Source: Bacteroidales bacterium (GTDB lineage Bacteria > Bacteroidota > Bacteroidia > Bacteroidales > VadinHA17). From it: a stretch of 64,000 bases of DNA. The DNA is taken from contig JARGFQ010000006.1 in assembly GCA_029210565.1 (NCBI GenBank), positions 186,001 to 250,000 of the forward strand. The letters run 5' to 3'. Numbering within the stretch: position 1 is the first letter of the stretch; every line of letters begins with the position of its first letter. The position numbers and the translations under genes were made by a program. Of this stretch, positions 46,113 through 55,187 are shown in pieces. The notes under the pieces are model-generated. The model was not told the DNA's origin. It made no database searches and saw nothing but the letters and a program-made list of their open reading frames with translations.

Positions 46113-46386
46113 TCCGTTGCTGCATTCGCAGCTAAGGCTGGCGATAATGTCGGTGCTGATAAGCGTCGACAGCGCCGGCTTCAGTTACCTGCGTGAGAAG
46201 ACCGAAGCGACAGCGGGCAATCTCAGCGTGCAGATAGGGAAGCTGAAGGATGCGGGTTACATCTCGGTAAGCAAGAGTTTCGGCGAGAGTTATCCCCAGA
46301 CGATGTGCAGCATCACCGAACTGGGACGAAAGAAATTTGCAGAGTATGTGGCGGCACTTGGGGACTATCTGACGATGGGCGATTGA
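46090..46386 (+). CDS. Winged-helix regulator, HTH_34 type
   Basis: The 98-residue protein is almost entirely one winged-helix domain: HSQLRLAIMSVLISVDSAGFSYLREKTEATAGNLSVQIGKLKDAGYISVSK with a recognition helix at about 42-55. This resembles the small MarR-like transcriptional regulators found beside membrane proteins. It likely regulates its own two-gene operon or a target elsewhere. Confidence 0.8.
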   Translation: MTPFRELDPLLHSQLRLAIMSVLISVDSAGFSYLREKTEATAGNLSVQIGKLKDAGYISVSKSFGESYPQTMCSITELGRKKFAEYVAALGDYLTMGD

Positions 46387-46401
46387 AGATTTGCGATTTG
46401 C

Positions 46402-46533
46402 GTCCCGACACTCTCGACTTCATCGGGACAGGTCCGTGTACGGGATTGAGCCTCCTCCTGCTTCGTCGGAGCCTCAAACTGCTGACTGCCGACTGCCGAT
46501 TGCGGACTGAAGACTGGCCTACTGCCTGCCTGT
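46402..46533. repeat. Palindrome plus degenerate heptamer repeats
   Basis: At 46402-46429 GTCCCGA and TCGGGAC flank a 14-base spacer, the same core as the palindromes near 42.9 kb. From 46478 an ACTGCCG-type heptamer repeats five to six times (ACTGCTG, ACTGCCG, ACTGCCG, ATTGCGG, ACTGAAG, then ACTGGCC) and runs into the 3' end of the epimerase gene, including its stop codon. Confidence 0.6.
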
Positions 46534-47712
46534 GAATCCCAGGCCTGCGCCCTGACCAATTGTCCAGTACGGGGGTGAGTAAACAGGTCCTCCCTTGACC
46601 GGGCACTGTGTGGCATCAAAGGAGGGGTCGAGGTCGATAAAGTCAAACCCTCCCACACCGGCTGCAAAATGGACCGCACATGCCAGTGCAAGGTTTGTCT
46701 CGACCATGCAGCCGATCATGAGTTTAAGGTTGGCGCTCCTTGCCACGGCAGCAATATCCAGTGCCTCTATTATACACGACTTCATTAACTTGATGTTAAT
46801 GGCATCAGCGCAGCCCGTACGTACAACGTTGATGGCATCCGCCCGGGTGAACACCGACTCGTCGGCGCCAACCAGAATCTCGGTGTTGTCGCGTACATAT
46901 TTCATCCCGGCAAGGTCAGATTTCAGAACCGGTTGCTCAAACATCACCGGGTAGATGTCATGTTTCACCACCTCATTGATGAAGCGCAGTGCTGTTTTTG
47001 GGTTATAGCCCTGGTTAGCATCAATAAGCAGTCCGCATTCAGGGGCACCGTCTTTTATTGCAAGTACCCTGTCAATGTCCTCCTTCATGTTAACTCCCAC
47101 CTTTGTCTTAATGATCCTGAAACCCTCGGATGCAAGTTTTATCGCCTGTCTCTTTGCCTCTTCAGCAGGTACTATCGCGATTGTGTAATCAGTCTCTATT
47201 TTGGTTTCAGTTCCTCCCAGTAAACGGTAAAAGGGAATCCCCAGCGTTTTTGTGTAAGCATCCAGAAGGGCCATCTCGATGGCGCACCTGGCGGCCGACT
47301 GGGCCCAGAAGGCACTCTTAAGGGTGTAGGCAATTGACCTGTAGTTATTTATATCCTGACCGACAATGAACTCACGGCAGCTGTTCAGGGTACCAAGGAT
47401 GGTTTGCTGGTTCTCACCGTTGATGGTCATTATTGGTGCGGCTTCCCCGTAACCTTCAATACCGTTCTCAAGTACAATTCTTACAAATGCATTGTCAAGG
47501 TTTGTCATCACACCCAGGGCGATCGGAAACGGTTCCATCTCATAGTTGATGGGATCAGCGAACATCTTCGTGATCTTCAGGCCCTTCGCGCCCTGCTGAC
47601 TTTCTGATTGGCTCATACCGCCCGGCAGCATGCTGCCGCCCAGAACGGTTGCCGTTGCCAGTCCGCCTGCGGTTAACCCGCTCTTTTTTATAAAAGCTCT
47701 CCTGGTACTCAT
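46519..47712 (-). CDS. Tat-exported dipeptide epimerase-like enzyme
   Basis: Enolase-superfamily (muconate-lactonising subgroup) protein of 397 residues. The start STRRAFIKKSGLTAGG is a twin-arginine signal. Active-site features: the KTKVG lysine (IIKTKVG), DANQGY, the metal-binding EQPVLKSDLAG glutamate, GADESVFT and the second lysine in INIKLMKS. The closest functional label is L-Ala-D/L-Glu-type dipeptide epimerase. It is the last gene of the cellulolytic operon, where its role is unclear. Confidence 0.82.
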   Translation of the reverse strand: MSTRRAFIKKSGLTAGGLATATVLGGSMLPGGMSQSESQQGAKGLKITKMFADPINYEMEPFPIALGVMTNLDNAFVRIVLENGIEGYGEAAPIMTINGENQQTILGTLNSCREFIVGQDINNYRSIAYTLKSAFWAQSAARCAIEMALLDAYTKTLGIPFYRLLGGTETKIETDYTIAIVPAEEAKRQAIKLASEGFRIIKTKVGVNMKEDIDRVLAIKDGAPECGLLIDANQGYNPKTALRFINEVVKHDIYPVMFEQPVLKSDLAGMKYVRDNTEILVGADESVFTRADAINVVRTGCADAINIKLMKSCIIEALDIAAVARSANLKLMIGCMVETNLALACAVHFAAGVGGFDFIDLDPSFDATQCPVKGGPVYSPPYWTIGQGAGLGFTGRQ

Positions 47713-47799
47713 TACTTAACTGAATTGATCTGCGTGCTTAAATTTACTCTTTTCTGCGGATCGATCAGTCCCGGGAGGCTTTTACTTTCCCCTTTTATG

Positions 47800-49539
47800 T
47801 TATGGAATCATGTTGTCCATTGCTCCGAGTACGAATACCAGCGGTGCGTTCCAGTTAATGGCTATCTCATTTGTGGAGTAGCTGCACTCGTTATCGGTGT
47901 ATGACTTTGCCGGGAACGATGAACGCGGCACCGGCGGCTGGCAGTCGTTCATCACCACCGTGTTGGGTCCTCCAGCCAGGAAGCCCGGCACCGGTTCCGG
48001 CACACCGTCGGCGCCAGACGGACGGTGGTGTATATTCATCGGGGAGAGTGCACCGAATCCGGTCACAAAGCAGTATCCTGCAGGGTTGGTGCCAAGCAGC
48101 CAGTTGACATCGGCCTGGAGCGAAGGCATGTATTTGGCATTGTTCGTCAGCCTCATAGCGATTATCTTGATGAGAGCCTGGTTTGCCACATCGGAGTTGC
48201 TGCCCCAGGCAAACTGGTCGAGGCTGATGAGATAGGGCGAGGATGCCGACTTATCAACCAGCTCGTTGGCATAGTCTATGATGAGGGTTTTTGATGCCTC
48301 CCGCAGCTCTGTGAACGCAGCACTTTCCGACAGTGCCAGGGAGATTAGTCCCAGTGTGGCCGACTGGTTCCAGGAGGGATTGACAGCCTTTATGCCTTTT
48401 AGAAATCCGGCTTCGGGAGCAGTTTCCTGTGCCAGTGCCCGTTCTGCACGGGCCCAGAAGAGCTCGTCATAGAGGTTGTTGTCGCCATATGCTCCCGTAG
48501 AGATATCCGGCGGCTGCATGTATATCATGGTAGGATGGGCCTCTGCCCAGCTCATGGCTCTGTCCGATGCTTCGAGGCACCCGGCTGCCAGGGTGCAAAG
48601 CTCTTCTGACGGATCATCAGCAAAGACGCGGTATGCCATCGCCGTCACGGCAGCGAAATCGAGCGCGGCAGCAGTGCTCTTCTGGACCACATAGCGGGTC
48701 TCTGTAGCCTCATGGGGCATGACGAATCCGCTGAAGGACTTTGTTGTAAGCTTGTGATATACTCCTCCGTCATACGGGTCCTGCATGGTGAGGTACCACC
48801 TCAGGTTGTACAGCAGTTCATCCACCAGGTCTGCAATATCATTGTCGCTCTCAGGAATGTTGAGGTCGAGGGCGCGGCAGTAGTCAGGGTACTGCTGGTA
48901 GAAGAGCAAAAGGGTCCAGTTGGTGATGCTGCTATTGACGACATACTTGTTGTAGTCGCCGGCGTCATACCATCCGCCGGGACTGGATATGACAGTGCCG
49001 GCCGGCCTCTCCGCCGAGGCAGCCGACGGGTGAACAATGACGGCGGTGTCGGGATGGCCTGCGGGACGTGCCCAATTGGTCCCGTATCCATCAGTGATCT
49101 CCTGTCCTGAGCGGTTAAGGTAATACGATTTCACCGAGGCTTTTGTGATCTCCCTGTAGACATCATCACCGATGCTGAAGGGTGCGGAGCAGCGCTCCGT
49201 ACCCTCCAGGCAGAGCCTGTATGTTCCCGGTCGCGTTAGCTCTGAAAAGTCGGCCGCGCGAACGGTATCGCCTGAGAGCTCCCAGTAGCCAGCTTCGCCG
49301 GCGGTGCCCGCAAAGACTTTCTTGCCGCTCACCGCATCGATGATCTCAAATTCGGCAGCCTCATCTCTTATGAGAGCCACCTTTGGTGCTTCGGGACGGT
49401 ATCCTACCTGGTTTACCAAGAGTGATTCGGTGTCAGACGGTGATGCAATCCTGGCTTTCTTCAGGGATGGGTTGCCGCAGCCTGATGCTGCAAGGAGCAC
49501 CAGGAGCGCCGGAGTGAGGATGGTCAGTAAAGTTTTCAT
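47800..49539 (-). CDS. GH9 endoglucanase lipoprotein
   Basis: Lipoprotein (579 residues; lipobox AASGC, Cys21) with an N-terminal Ig-like CelD_N domain (about 38-122) and a GH9 catalytic domain (about 130-575). GH9 catalytic residues are present: the Asp pair in WYDAGDYNKYV (192 and 195) and Glu558 in YSTNEIAINWNAPLVF, plus the substrate histidine in NIHHRPS. It should cleave beta-1,4-glucan. It follows GH94 after a 193-base spacer filled by two structured repeats. Confidence 0.92.
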   Translation of the reverse strand: MKTLLTILTPALLVLLAASGCGNPSLKKARIASPSDTESLLVNQVGYRPEAPKVALIRDEAAEFEIIDAVSGKKVFAGTAGEAGYWELSGDTVRAADFSELTRPGTYRLCLEGTERCSAPFSIGDDVYREITKASVKSYYLNRSGQEITDGYGTNWARPAGHPDTAVIVHPSAASAERPAGTVISSPGGWYDAGDYNKYVVNSSITNWTLLLFYQQYPDYCRALDLNIPESDNDIADLVDELLYNLRWYLTMQDPYDGGVYHKLTTKSFSGFVMPHEATETRYVVQKSTAAALDFAAVTAMAYRVFADDPSEELCTLAAGCLEASDRAMSWAEAHPTMIYMQPPDISTGAYGDNNLYDELFWARAERALAQETAPEAGFLKGIKAVNPSWNQSATLGLISLALSESAAFTELREASKTLIIDYANELVDKSASSPYLISLDQFAWGSNSDVANQALIKIIAMRLTNNAKYMPSLQADVNWLLGTNPAGYCFVTGFGALSPMNIHHRPSGADGVPEPVPGFLAGGPNTVVMNDCQPPVPRSSFPAKSYTDNECSYSTNEIAINWNAPLVFVLGAMDNMIP

Positions 49540-49633
49540 TAGATTAATTAATTCTTATATTATTGGTCTAATGGAACTTACATGATGAAAATAATTATTT
49601 CATGGTGTGAGTTACTGCTCATGTAAGTTTCAT
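49540..49633 (-). repeat. Intercistronic hairpin element, copy A
   Basis: On the minus strand ATGAAACTTACATGA (49619-49633) pairs with TCATGTAAGTTCCAT (49571-49585), 14 of 15 positions, around a 33-base loop that holds a small inner hairpin (GAAA...TTTC, 49587-49601). A 31-base AT-rich tail (CCATTAGACCAATAATATAA type) leads straight into the GH9 ATG. Stem, loop length, inner hairpin, tail and distance to the start codon recur in copy C upstream of the gene at 60077. Confidence 0.75.
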
Positions 49634-49728
49634 TTGTATAAAGATTATTTATCTCATTGGCAGAATGAAACATTAATGTAAGGTAGTATATAAATACTTA
49701 TGCGGGCTGTTGCTCCGGTAAGTCTCAT
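49634..49728 (-). repeat. Intercistronic hairpin element, copy B (degenerate)
   Basis: A tandem copy beginning 4 bases after the GH94 stop. Its outer arms (ATGAGACTTACCGGA, 49714-49728; ACATTAATGTTTCAT, 49665-49679) pair only at the base, but the inner hairpin AGTAT-TTAT-ATACT is perfect and the tail (TGCCAATGAGATAAATAATC) closely matches copy C. An ATG again stands 31 bases past the stem, here the first bases of copy A. Confidence 0.65.
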
Positions 49729-49732
49729 ATGA

Positions 49733-52165
49733 TTACATTATCACTCTGACATTGTGTTCGGTTCCTTCCGGGAAGAGCGGCAGCAGGGATGAACCGTGTT
49801 TTTTGCCGTCAACTGTTATCTCCCAGGCTCCCTTCATCCTGTGCTCCGGGTTCAGCACCTCAATGTTATAAATTGCTCCCCGGAATTTACGCCTGACGGT
49901 GAAGCCGTCCCAATCGGCCGGGATGCACGGTTCAATGATCAGCCCGTCATAATCGGGCCGTATGCCCAGGATGTAGTTGGTGACCGCGTAGAGGCACCAT
50001 GCCGCAGTGCCTGTCAGCCAGCTGTTCTTCGCCTCGCCGGGAAGAAAGGCATCCTTGCCCGCTATCATCTGTGAATAGACATAGGGCTCTGTCCTGTGCA
50101 GGTCACTTATCTCCTCAAGGTATGAAGGTGTGATCCTGCTGTAGTAGTCGAAGGCCCTGTTGCCGTTGCCTGTAAGGGTCTCGGAGATGATAACCCAGGG
50201 ATTGTTGTGGCAGAAGATGCCGGCATTTTCCTTGTAACCCTCGGGATAGCTCGATATCTCACCAAGCTGCAGAAAGTATTTTGTGAATGCCGGGTTGTTC
50301 AGCACTATGCCGTATTCGCATGCCAGGTGTTGGTTGACGGAGGAGAGTGCCTGCAGTGCCCTGCCGTCTTCCAGTCCGATGCCTGCCATGATGCACATGC
50401 CCTGGGTCTCGATGAAGATTTTACCCTCCTCGTTCTCCTTGCCGCCCACCTTGTTGCCGTAGAAGTCATAGGCACGCAGGAACCATTCGCCGTCCCACCC
50501 GTGCGTGTCGATGGCCTCAGCCATGCTCCTGATATGCTGCTCTGCTTCGTCAGCGAGCCGATCTTCGCCTCTTCTCCGTGCAATGGCGACGAAGTCATTA
50601 CCGTAGAGCACGAACATGGCGGCTATGAAGAGCGACTCCGCCTTGCCTCCCTTCTGGTTTTCGGTGGTTTGGAAACTCTCATCCGGGTTGTTGGAGAAGC
50701 AGTTCAGGTTCAGGCAGTCGTTCCAGTCGGCCCGTCCTATCAGCGGCAGGCGGTGAGGTCCCAGGTGATTCACAACATGCCGGAACGACCGGTTCAGGTG
50801 CTCGAAGAGGCTCGCGGCATTGGCGGGGTCATTGTTGAAGGGCACAGTCTCATCGAGTATCGACCAGTCGCCTGTCTCTTTTATGTATGTTGCCACCCCG
50901 AATATAAGCCATAGCGGGTCGTCGTTGAAGTTGCCTCCTATCTCGGCGTTGCCTCTCTTTGTCAGCGGCTGGTACTGATGATATGCGCTCCCGTCATCGA
51001 ACTGGGTGGAGGCTATGTCTATGATCCTATCCCTGGCCAGTTGCGGTGTCATATGAACATATCCGGCAAGATCCTGGTTGGAGTCACGAAAGCCCATGCC
51101 GCGGCTGATGCCCGACTCAAAATATGAGGCACTGCGTGACATGTTGTAGGTGACCATGCACTGGTAAGGGTTCCAGATGTTGACCATGCGTGAAAGGCGC
51201 GGGTCGGGGTGGTCAAGCGAGATCACCGAAAGCTGCCGCTCCCAGTAATCTGCCAGCTCCCTGAAGGCGGCGTCAACCTTCTCCACGGTGTCATACCTGC
51301 CGATCATAGCCTTTGCCCTGGTCTTGTTGATCACCTTTGGCGCGATGAACTTCTCATTATCAGGATTCTCCACATAACCGAGCACAAATACCAGTTCCTT
51401 TTTCTCTCCGGGTTCGAGGGCAATCTCAAGGCAGTGTGATGCCACCGGCGACCATCCGTGTGCGATGCTGTTGCGCGGTTTGCCTGCAAAGACCGTATCG
51501 GGACGGTCGAACCCGTTATAGATACCCAGGAAGGTCTCCCTGTCTGTGTCGAACCCGGCAACGGGTGCATTGACAGAGTAGAAGGCATAGTGGTTACGGC
51601 GTTCGCGATACTCGGTCTTGTGGTAGATCACTCCCTCCTCAACCTCCACCTCTCCGGTGGAGAGGTTGCGCTGGAAGTTGGTCTGGTCGTCGTGCGCGTT
51701 CCAGAGACACCACTCGAGGAACGAGAAGAGTCGTATCCGCCTTGCCCTGCCACTGTTGTTACGGAGGGTGACGCGCTGCACCTCGCAGGTGTCATCCAGC
51801 GGCACGAAATAGAGCAGATCGGCCCTCAAGCTGTCCTTCTCCGCACCAATGGCGGTGTAACCCATACCGTGCCGGCATGAGTAGTCGTCAACATCGGCCT
51901 TCACCGGCTTCCAGCCGGGCGACCACACGCTGCCGTTGTCATTGATATAGAAGTATTTGCCGCCGTCATCCAGCGGCACATTGTTGTACCTGTAGCGTGT
52001 CAGCCTGCGGAGACGGGCATCGCGGTAGAAACTGTATCCGCCGGCGGTATTTGAGATTATGGAGAAGAAATCTCTGTTGCCGAGATAGTTAATCCACGGG
52101 TAGGGGGTCCTGTAGCTGGTAATTACATACTCCCTGCTGCTGTCATCAAAATGGCCGAATCTCAT
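49733..52165 (-). CDS. GH94 cellobiose phosphorylase
   Basis: Cytoplasmic phosphorylase (810 residues) converting cellobiose and phosphate to glucose 1-phosphate and glucose, saving one ATP per disaccharide. Length and sequence match cellobiose phosphorylases: N-terminal beta-sandwich (about 1-300), (alpha/alpha)6 barrel, catalytic Asp483 in [11 protein letters not shown], and the subsite motif GFRDSNQD (358-365). There is no signal peptide. It starts 7 bases after the SSS transporter, giving import plus phosphorolysis in one unit. Confidence 0.92.
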   Translation of the reverse strand: MRFGHFDDSSREYVITSYRTPYPWINYLGNRDFFSIISNTAGGYSFYRDARLRRLTRYRYNNVPLDDGGKYFYINDNGSVWSPGWKPVKADVDDYSCRHGMGYTAIGAEKDSLRADLLYFVPLDDTCEVQRVTLRNNSGRARRIRLFSFLEWCLWNAHDDQTNFQRNLSTGEVEVEEGVIYHKTEYRERRNHYAFYSVNAPVAGFDTDRETFLGIYNGFDRPDTVFAGKPRNSIAHGWSPVASHCLEIALEPGEKKELVFVLGYVENPDNEKFIAPKVINKTRAKAMIGRYDTVEKVDAAFRELADYWERQLSVISLDHPDPRLSRMVNIWNPYQCMVTYNMSRSASYFESGISRGMGFRDSNQDLAGYVHMTPQLARDRIIDIASTQFDDGSAYHQYQPLTKRGNAEIGGNFNDDPLWLIFGVATYIKETGDWSILDETVPFNNDPANAASLFEHLNRSFRHVVNHLGPHRLPLIGRADWNDCLNLNCFSNNPDESFQTTENQKGGKAESLFIAAMFVLYGNDFVAIARRRGEDRLADEAEQHIRSMAEAIDTHGWDGEWFLRAYDFYGNKVGGKENEEGKIFIETQGMCIMAGIGLEDGRALQALSSVNQHLACEYGIVLNNPAFTKYFLQLGEISSYPEGYKENAGIFCHNNPWVIISETLTGNGNRAFDYYSRITPSYLEEISDLHRTEPYVYSQMIAGKDAFLPGEAKNSWLTGTAAWCLYAVTNYILGIRPDYDGLIIEPCIPADWDGFTVRRKFRGAIYNIEVLNPEHRMKGAWEITVDGKKHGSSLLPLFPEGTEHNVRVIM

Positions 52166-52172
52166 ATCAGGC

Positions 52173-54047
52173 TTAGTCTTTTAGTTTATTCCACCAGGTG
52201 AATTTCAGTATAACGGTAGTGACTATCATGACTGCCGTTGCCACGTAGAACTGGGTCCATTCACGAAGGACCAGGAAGACCGGGAAGGCCATCAGCGAAA
52301 TCTGCCACACTATTCCCACGACGATGTTGAACATGTCTCTCCAAAAGTCGCGGTTTGCCCTGAAGGAGGGCTCTTCAGCCAGGACCATTCTTTCAACGGG
52401 CTTCCAGAAACCCCAGGGTCTCACCTGCCTGTAGAACTTCTTCAGTGTCTCGTCGTCTTCCTTTTTTGTCAGCAGTGATCCGAGCACGCTGCCGATGAGG
52501 GAGATCAGGAAAATGACAGGGAAGGCATTCATGCTGAAGTTCTCTGTCAGCGGCCAGTTCTGCAGTATATCAAGGTTGAGCATTGGCAGGAACAATGCTG
52601 CAAGCACTCCGGAGAGCATTCCCCAGAAATAACCGTAGCCGTTAAAGCGCCACCAGTACCATTTCAGGAAGTTGGGGGCGGTGTATCCTCCCCAAAGGGC
52701 TGCGGTGATCCACAGCACCACGTCATTTATTGATGTCACCAGGAAGCCCACAATGATGCCGATCACGACTATCAGCAGGGATGCGGCGTAGCTCATCCTC
52801 ACGTATGTTTTTTCACTGGCGTGGGAGTTGATGTATTTTTTGTAGATGTCGTTCACCAGGTAGGCCGGTGCCGCGTTCACCGTGGCTGCGAAGTTGCTCA
52901 TGAACGCTGCAATGAGTCCTGCCAGCAGGAACCCCAGCAGCCCGACAGGCACGTAGGTGGCCAGCACCTCGGGCAGGATGCTCTCGAAGTCAGGCTCAGT
53001 GAGCGAGCCCGTATAGAGCTTGTCGAAGTTCACCAGTGCGAGTATCGTCAGTCCGGCTACCATGAAATAGCGTGTGGGGTTAAGCACCACGCTGACCAGG
53101 GAGCTCATCTTGGATGCCTCCTTGGGATTTTTGGTGGCCAGGATGCGTTGCATGTCGTAGTTGGGGGCTGGGCCGGCGGCCGAGACGAGTATGCCCTTGA
53201 AGAGCATCATGACAAAGAAGAGGCCGAAGAGCTCATACCCGTCGGTCTTTATCCAGTCGTTGAACGTATGAAGCTTGGGCGATGCTGCTGAAGATATGGT
53301 ATGCCAGTCGAGTCCCGTGGTCCTCCCGAACCAAAGGCTCTTCCATCCTTCGGGTATCACTGCATTGAGGGCATCAGGGGCGATCTGGTTGATGGCGATG
53401 ATGCCCACGGCGATGGAGGCGACGGTGAGGATTCCGTACTGTATCACCTCGGTGATGACCACGCTGAACATTCCTCCCTTGACCACGTAAAATGTTGTGA
53501 TGGCCATCAGGATCAGGGCGTAGAGGTTAACGTTGATCTGGGGGTGAGCCAGGACGTACTCCGGGTTGGAAACGATGGGTGGCAGGAAGGCGGCAACGAA
53601 CTTGCCGATGCCCTTGAAGCCGTAGGAGAGGAAACCGATGACGCTGACGATGGCAAAGATGACCACAATGATGTGCGAGAGGTTGGAGGCACGGCCGTCA
53701 CCGAAGCGGGTCCTGATCCATTCGGCGCCCGTCATGACGTTGGAGCGTCTCAGCCACGATGAGAGGTAGACCATCAGGAATACCTGGTTGAAAACAGGCC
53801 AGAGCCAGGGTATCCAGAGGCTCTTGAGCCCGTAGACTGAGAGCCAGTATACCAGCAGCATAGTGCCGGCTATGTCAAACATCCCGGAGGCGTTGGAGAC
53901 GCCCAGGAAATACCACGGCAGGCTGTTGCCGCCGAGGAAGTAGGACTGTATGTTTTTTGAAGCTCTCTTTGAGACCCAGTTGCCTATAAATATGGTAGTC
54001 ACCAGGTACAGAATGACTATGCCAAGGTCAACGATGTGTAGATTCAT
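52173..54047 (-). CDS. SSS-family sodium:solute symporter
   Basis: Inner-membrane transporter of the SLC5/SSS family (624 residues) with more than a dozen hydrophobic segments, beginning with [33 protein letters not shown], the usual SSS N-terminus. The C-terminal extension is relatively long. Given the neighbouring phosphorylase, it probably imports cellobiose or a short beta-glucan oligosaccharide; this is inference from context. Confidence 0.88.
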   Translation of the reverse strand: MNLHIVDLGIVILYLVTTIFIGNWVSKRASKNIQSYFLGGNSLPWYFLGVSNASGMFDIAGTMLLVYWLSVYGLKSLWIPWLWPVFNQVFLMVYLSSWLRRSNVMTGAEWIRTRFGDGRASNLSHIIVVIFAIVSVIGFLSYGFKGIGKFVAAFLPPIVSNPEYVLAHPQINVNLYALILMAITTFYVVKGGMFSVVITEVIQYGILTVASIAVGIIAINQIAPDALNAVIPEGWKSLWFGRTTGLDWHTISSAASPKLHTFNDWIKTDGYELFGLFFVMMLFKGILVSAAGPAPNYDMQRILATKNPKEASKMSSLVSVVLNPTRYFMVAGLTILALVNFDKLYTGSLTEPDFESILPEVLATYVPVGLLGFLLAGLIAAFMSNFAATVNAAPAYLVNDIYKKYINSHASEKTYVRMSYAASLLIVVIGIIVGFLVTSINDVVLWITAALWGGYTAPNFLKWYWWRFNGYGYFWGMLSGVLAALFLPMLNLDILQNWPLTENFSMNAFPVIFLISLIGSVLGSLLTKKEDDETLKKFYRQVRPWGFWKPVERMVLAEEPSFRANRDFWRDMFNIVVGIVWQISLMAFPVFLVLREWTQFYVATAVMIVTTVILKFTWWNKLKD

Positions 54048-54071
54048 GGTTTTGCAGGTTGGTTATGGAGT

Positions 54072-54818
54072 TCAGATAATGAATGAGATACGACCTTTTC
54101 TTGTCTTTTCGTACACCTCCCGGCTGAAGAGATAATACTGTGCGGGTTTGTGGGCCACACCCTGCTGTTTCTTCTTCAAGGGGATTACATAATGCATCTG
54201 TGCCACTTTCTTCCTGAAGTTGCGCTTGTCGAACGATGTTCCCAGCAGTGCCTCGTAGAGCTTCTGAAGCTGTGAAAGAGTGAAATAGTCAGGCAGAAGC
54301 TCGAAGGCTATCGGTTCAACCTTCACCTTCCTCTGAAGGGCCTGAAGAGCCTCATAAAATAGAAACTTATGGTCAAAGGCCATCTCCATCTCGCTGACCC
54401 TTGCCACCGGAAACCACGATACGTTCCTGTCTTTAAGCCTGAGTGTCACCTTTGTGTTGTCTATCAGGGCCAGGTAGCCCACAGTAACAACGCGATCGGC
54501 AAATCCCTTGTTGATATGTTCGAACCACACCTTGTCCTTGGGTGCAGAGACACGGTCGAGCTGTCCGTATGCACCAAACTGTTCAAGGAAGATGTTATCG
54601 AGGCCGGTAAGACCTTTCAATATGCGGCTGGCCGCACTGTCCAGGTCCTCATCCTCGAAGATGTGATATCCTGCAAGAGTATGGTCGCTGATGAGTATTT
54701 TCCCGTTTTTTTCATCTTTTAGCTCTCTTTCGACCAGCAGCACATTCAGCTTTTCGAAGTCAAATCCGAACACTACACAGTCGACCGAGATGTTGGGTAC
54801 TATCTTGTGGGATATCAT
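54072..54818 (-). CDS. NrtR-like Nudix/winged-helix regulator
   Basis: The 248 residues comprise a Nudix-fold N-terminal domain (about 8-150) and a C-terminal winged helix (about 160-245, LSQLQKLYEALLGTSFDKRNFRKKVAQM). The Nudix box lacks catalytic consensus (ASRILKGLTGLDNIFLEQFG instead of GX5EX7REUXEEXGU), so it should be a ligand sensor, as in NrtR-type sugar regulators of Bacteroidota. It is the first gene of the left arm and divergent from susC, and probably controls both arms. Confidence 0.86.
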   Translation of the reverse strand: MISHKIVPNISVDCVVFGFDFEKLNVLLVERELKDEKNGKILISDHTLAGYHIFEDEDLDSAASRILKGLTGLDNIFLEQFGAYGQLDRVSAPKDKVWFEHINKGFADRVVTVGYLALIDNTKVTLRLKDRNVSWFPVARVSEMEMAFDHKFLFYEALQALQRKVKVEPIAFELLPDYFTLSQLQKLYEALLGTSFDKRNFRKKVAQMHYVIPLKKKQQGVAHKPAQYYLFSREVYEKTRKGRISFII

Positions 54819-54851
54819 TTTATTATACCTGGTAAGTGATAAAATGACTTA

Positions 54852-54877
54852 GTGTACAATGTAGGATTTCAAAGATA
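54852..54877 (-). promoter_or_regulatory. Promoter and candidate operator of the Nudix regulator
   Basis: Minus-strand TATCTTTG (54870-54877) fits the -7 consensus, with TTGA about 19 bases upstream as a weak -33. The segment TACATTGTACAC (54852-54863), with palindromic TGTACA, overlaps the expected start of transcription. It resembles the palindromes ahead of susC. Confidence 0.5.
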
Positions 54878-55039
54878 TTGTAAATAAATGTCAGAATCAA
54901 CAGGGGAAGCAAAAAAGGCAGCGGAAATTTAAGGGCAACCTGGTAGTTAAATGATACATTATTATATATATGACTCCACCTGCCCGGAGATATGCATGTG
55001 CAGCTCCCATGCAGGGGATATGTTAAGACAGGTTATTTA

Positions 55040-55062
55040 TACACATTGTGTAATATGTACAC
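55040..55062. promoter_or_regulatory. Overlapping palindromes upstream of susC
   Basis: TACACATTGTGTA (55040-55052) is a perfect 13-base palindrome and GTGTAATATGTACAC (55048-55062) a second inverted repeat overlapping it. ACATTGT and GTACAC are shared with the site ahead of the Nudix gene, so these may be operators for that regulator. The 369-base spacer (54819-55187) contains no gene and no clear TAnnTTTG promoter for susC; the nearest match is TAACTTTA about 25 bases before the ATG. Confidence 0.5.
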
Positions 55063-55187
55063 GAACCTTGTTAGATTCTGCCATAAATGACACAGGAATA
55101 ATCAAATTATTATAACAAAGAGACAAAAAAGTATCAGTGTTACGCTGAGAAGAAGGGTTAACTTTAAAAACCTAAAACTGTACAGCT

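Noticed and set aside
52821..53762. Long plus-strand frames of 150 codons opposite the SSS transporter
   Set aside because: Composition is repetitive in Asp/Gly/His, as expected from the antisense of a membrane protein; no family match.
55140..55187. susC promoter at TAACTTTA
   Set aside because: The last base deviates from TAnnTTTG, it lies only about 20 bases from the ATG and no -33 TTTG is present, so no promoter was called.
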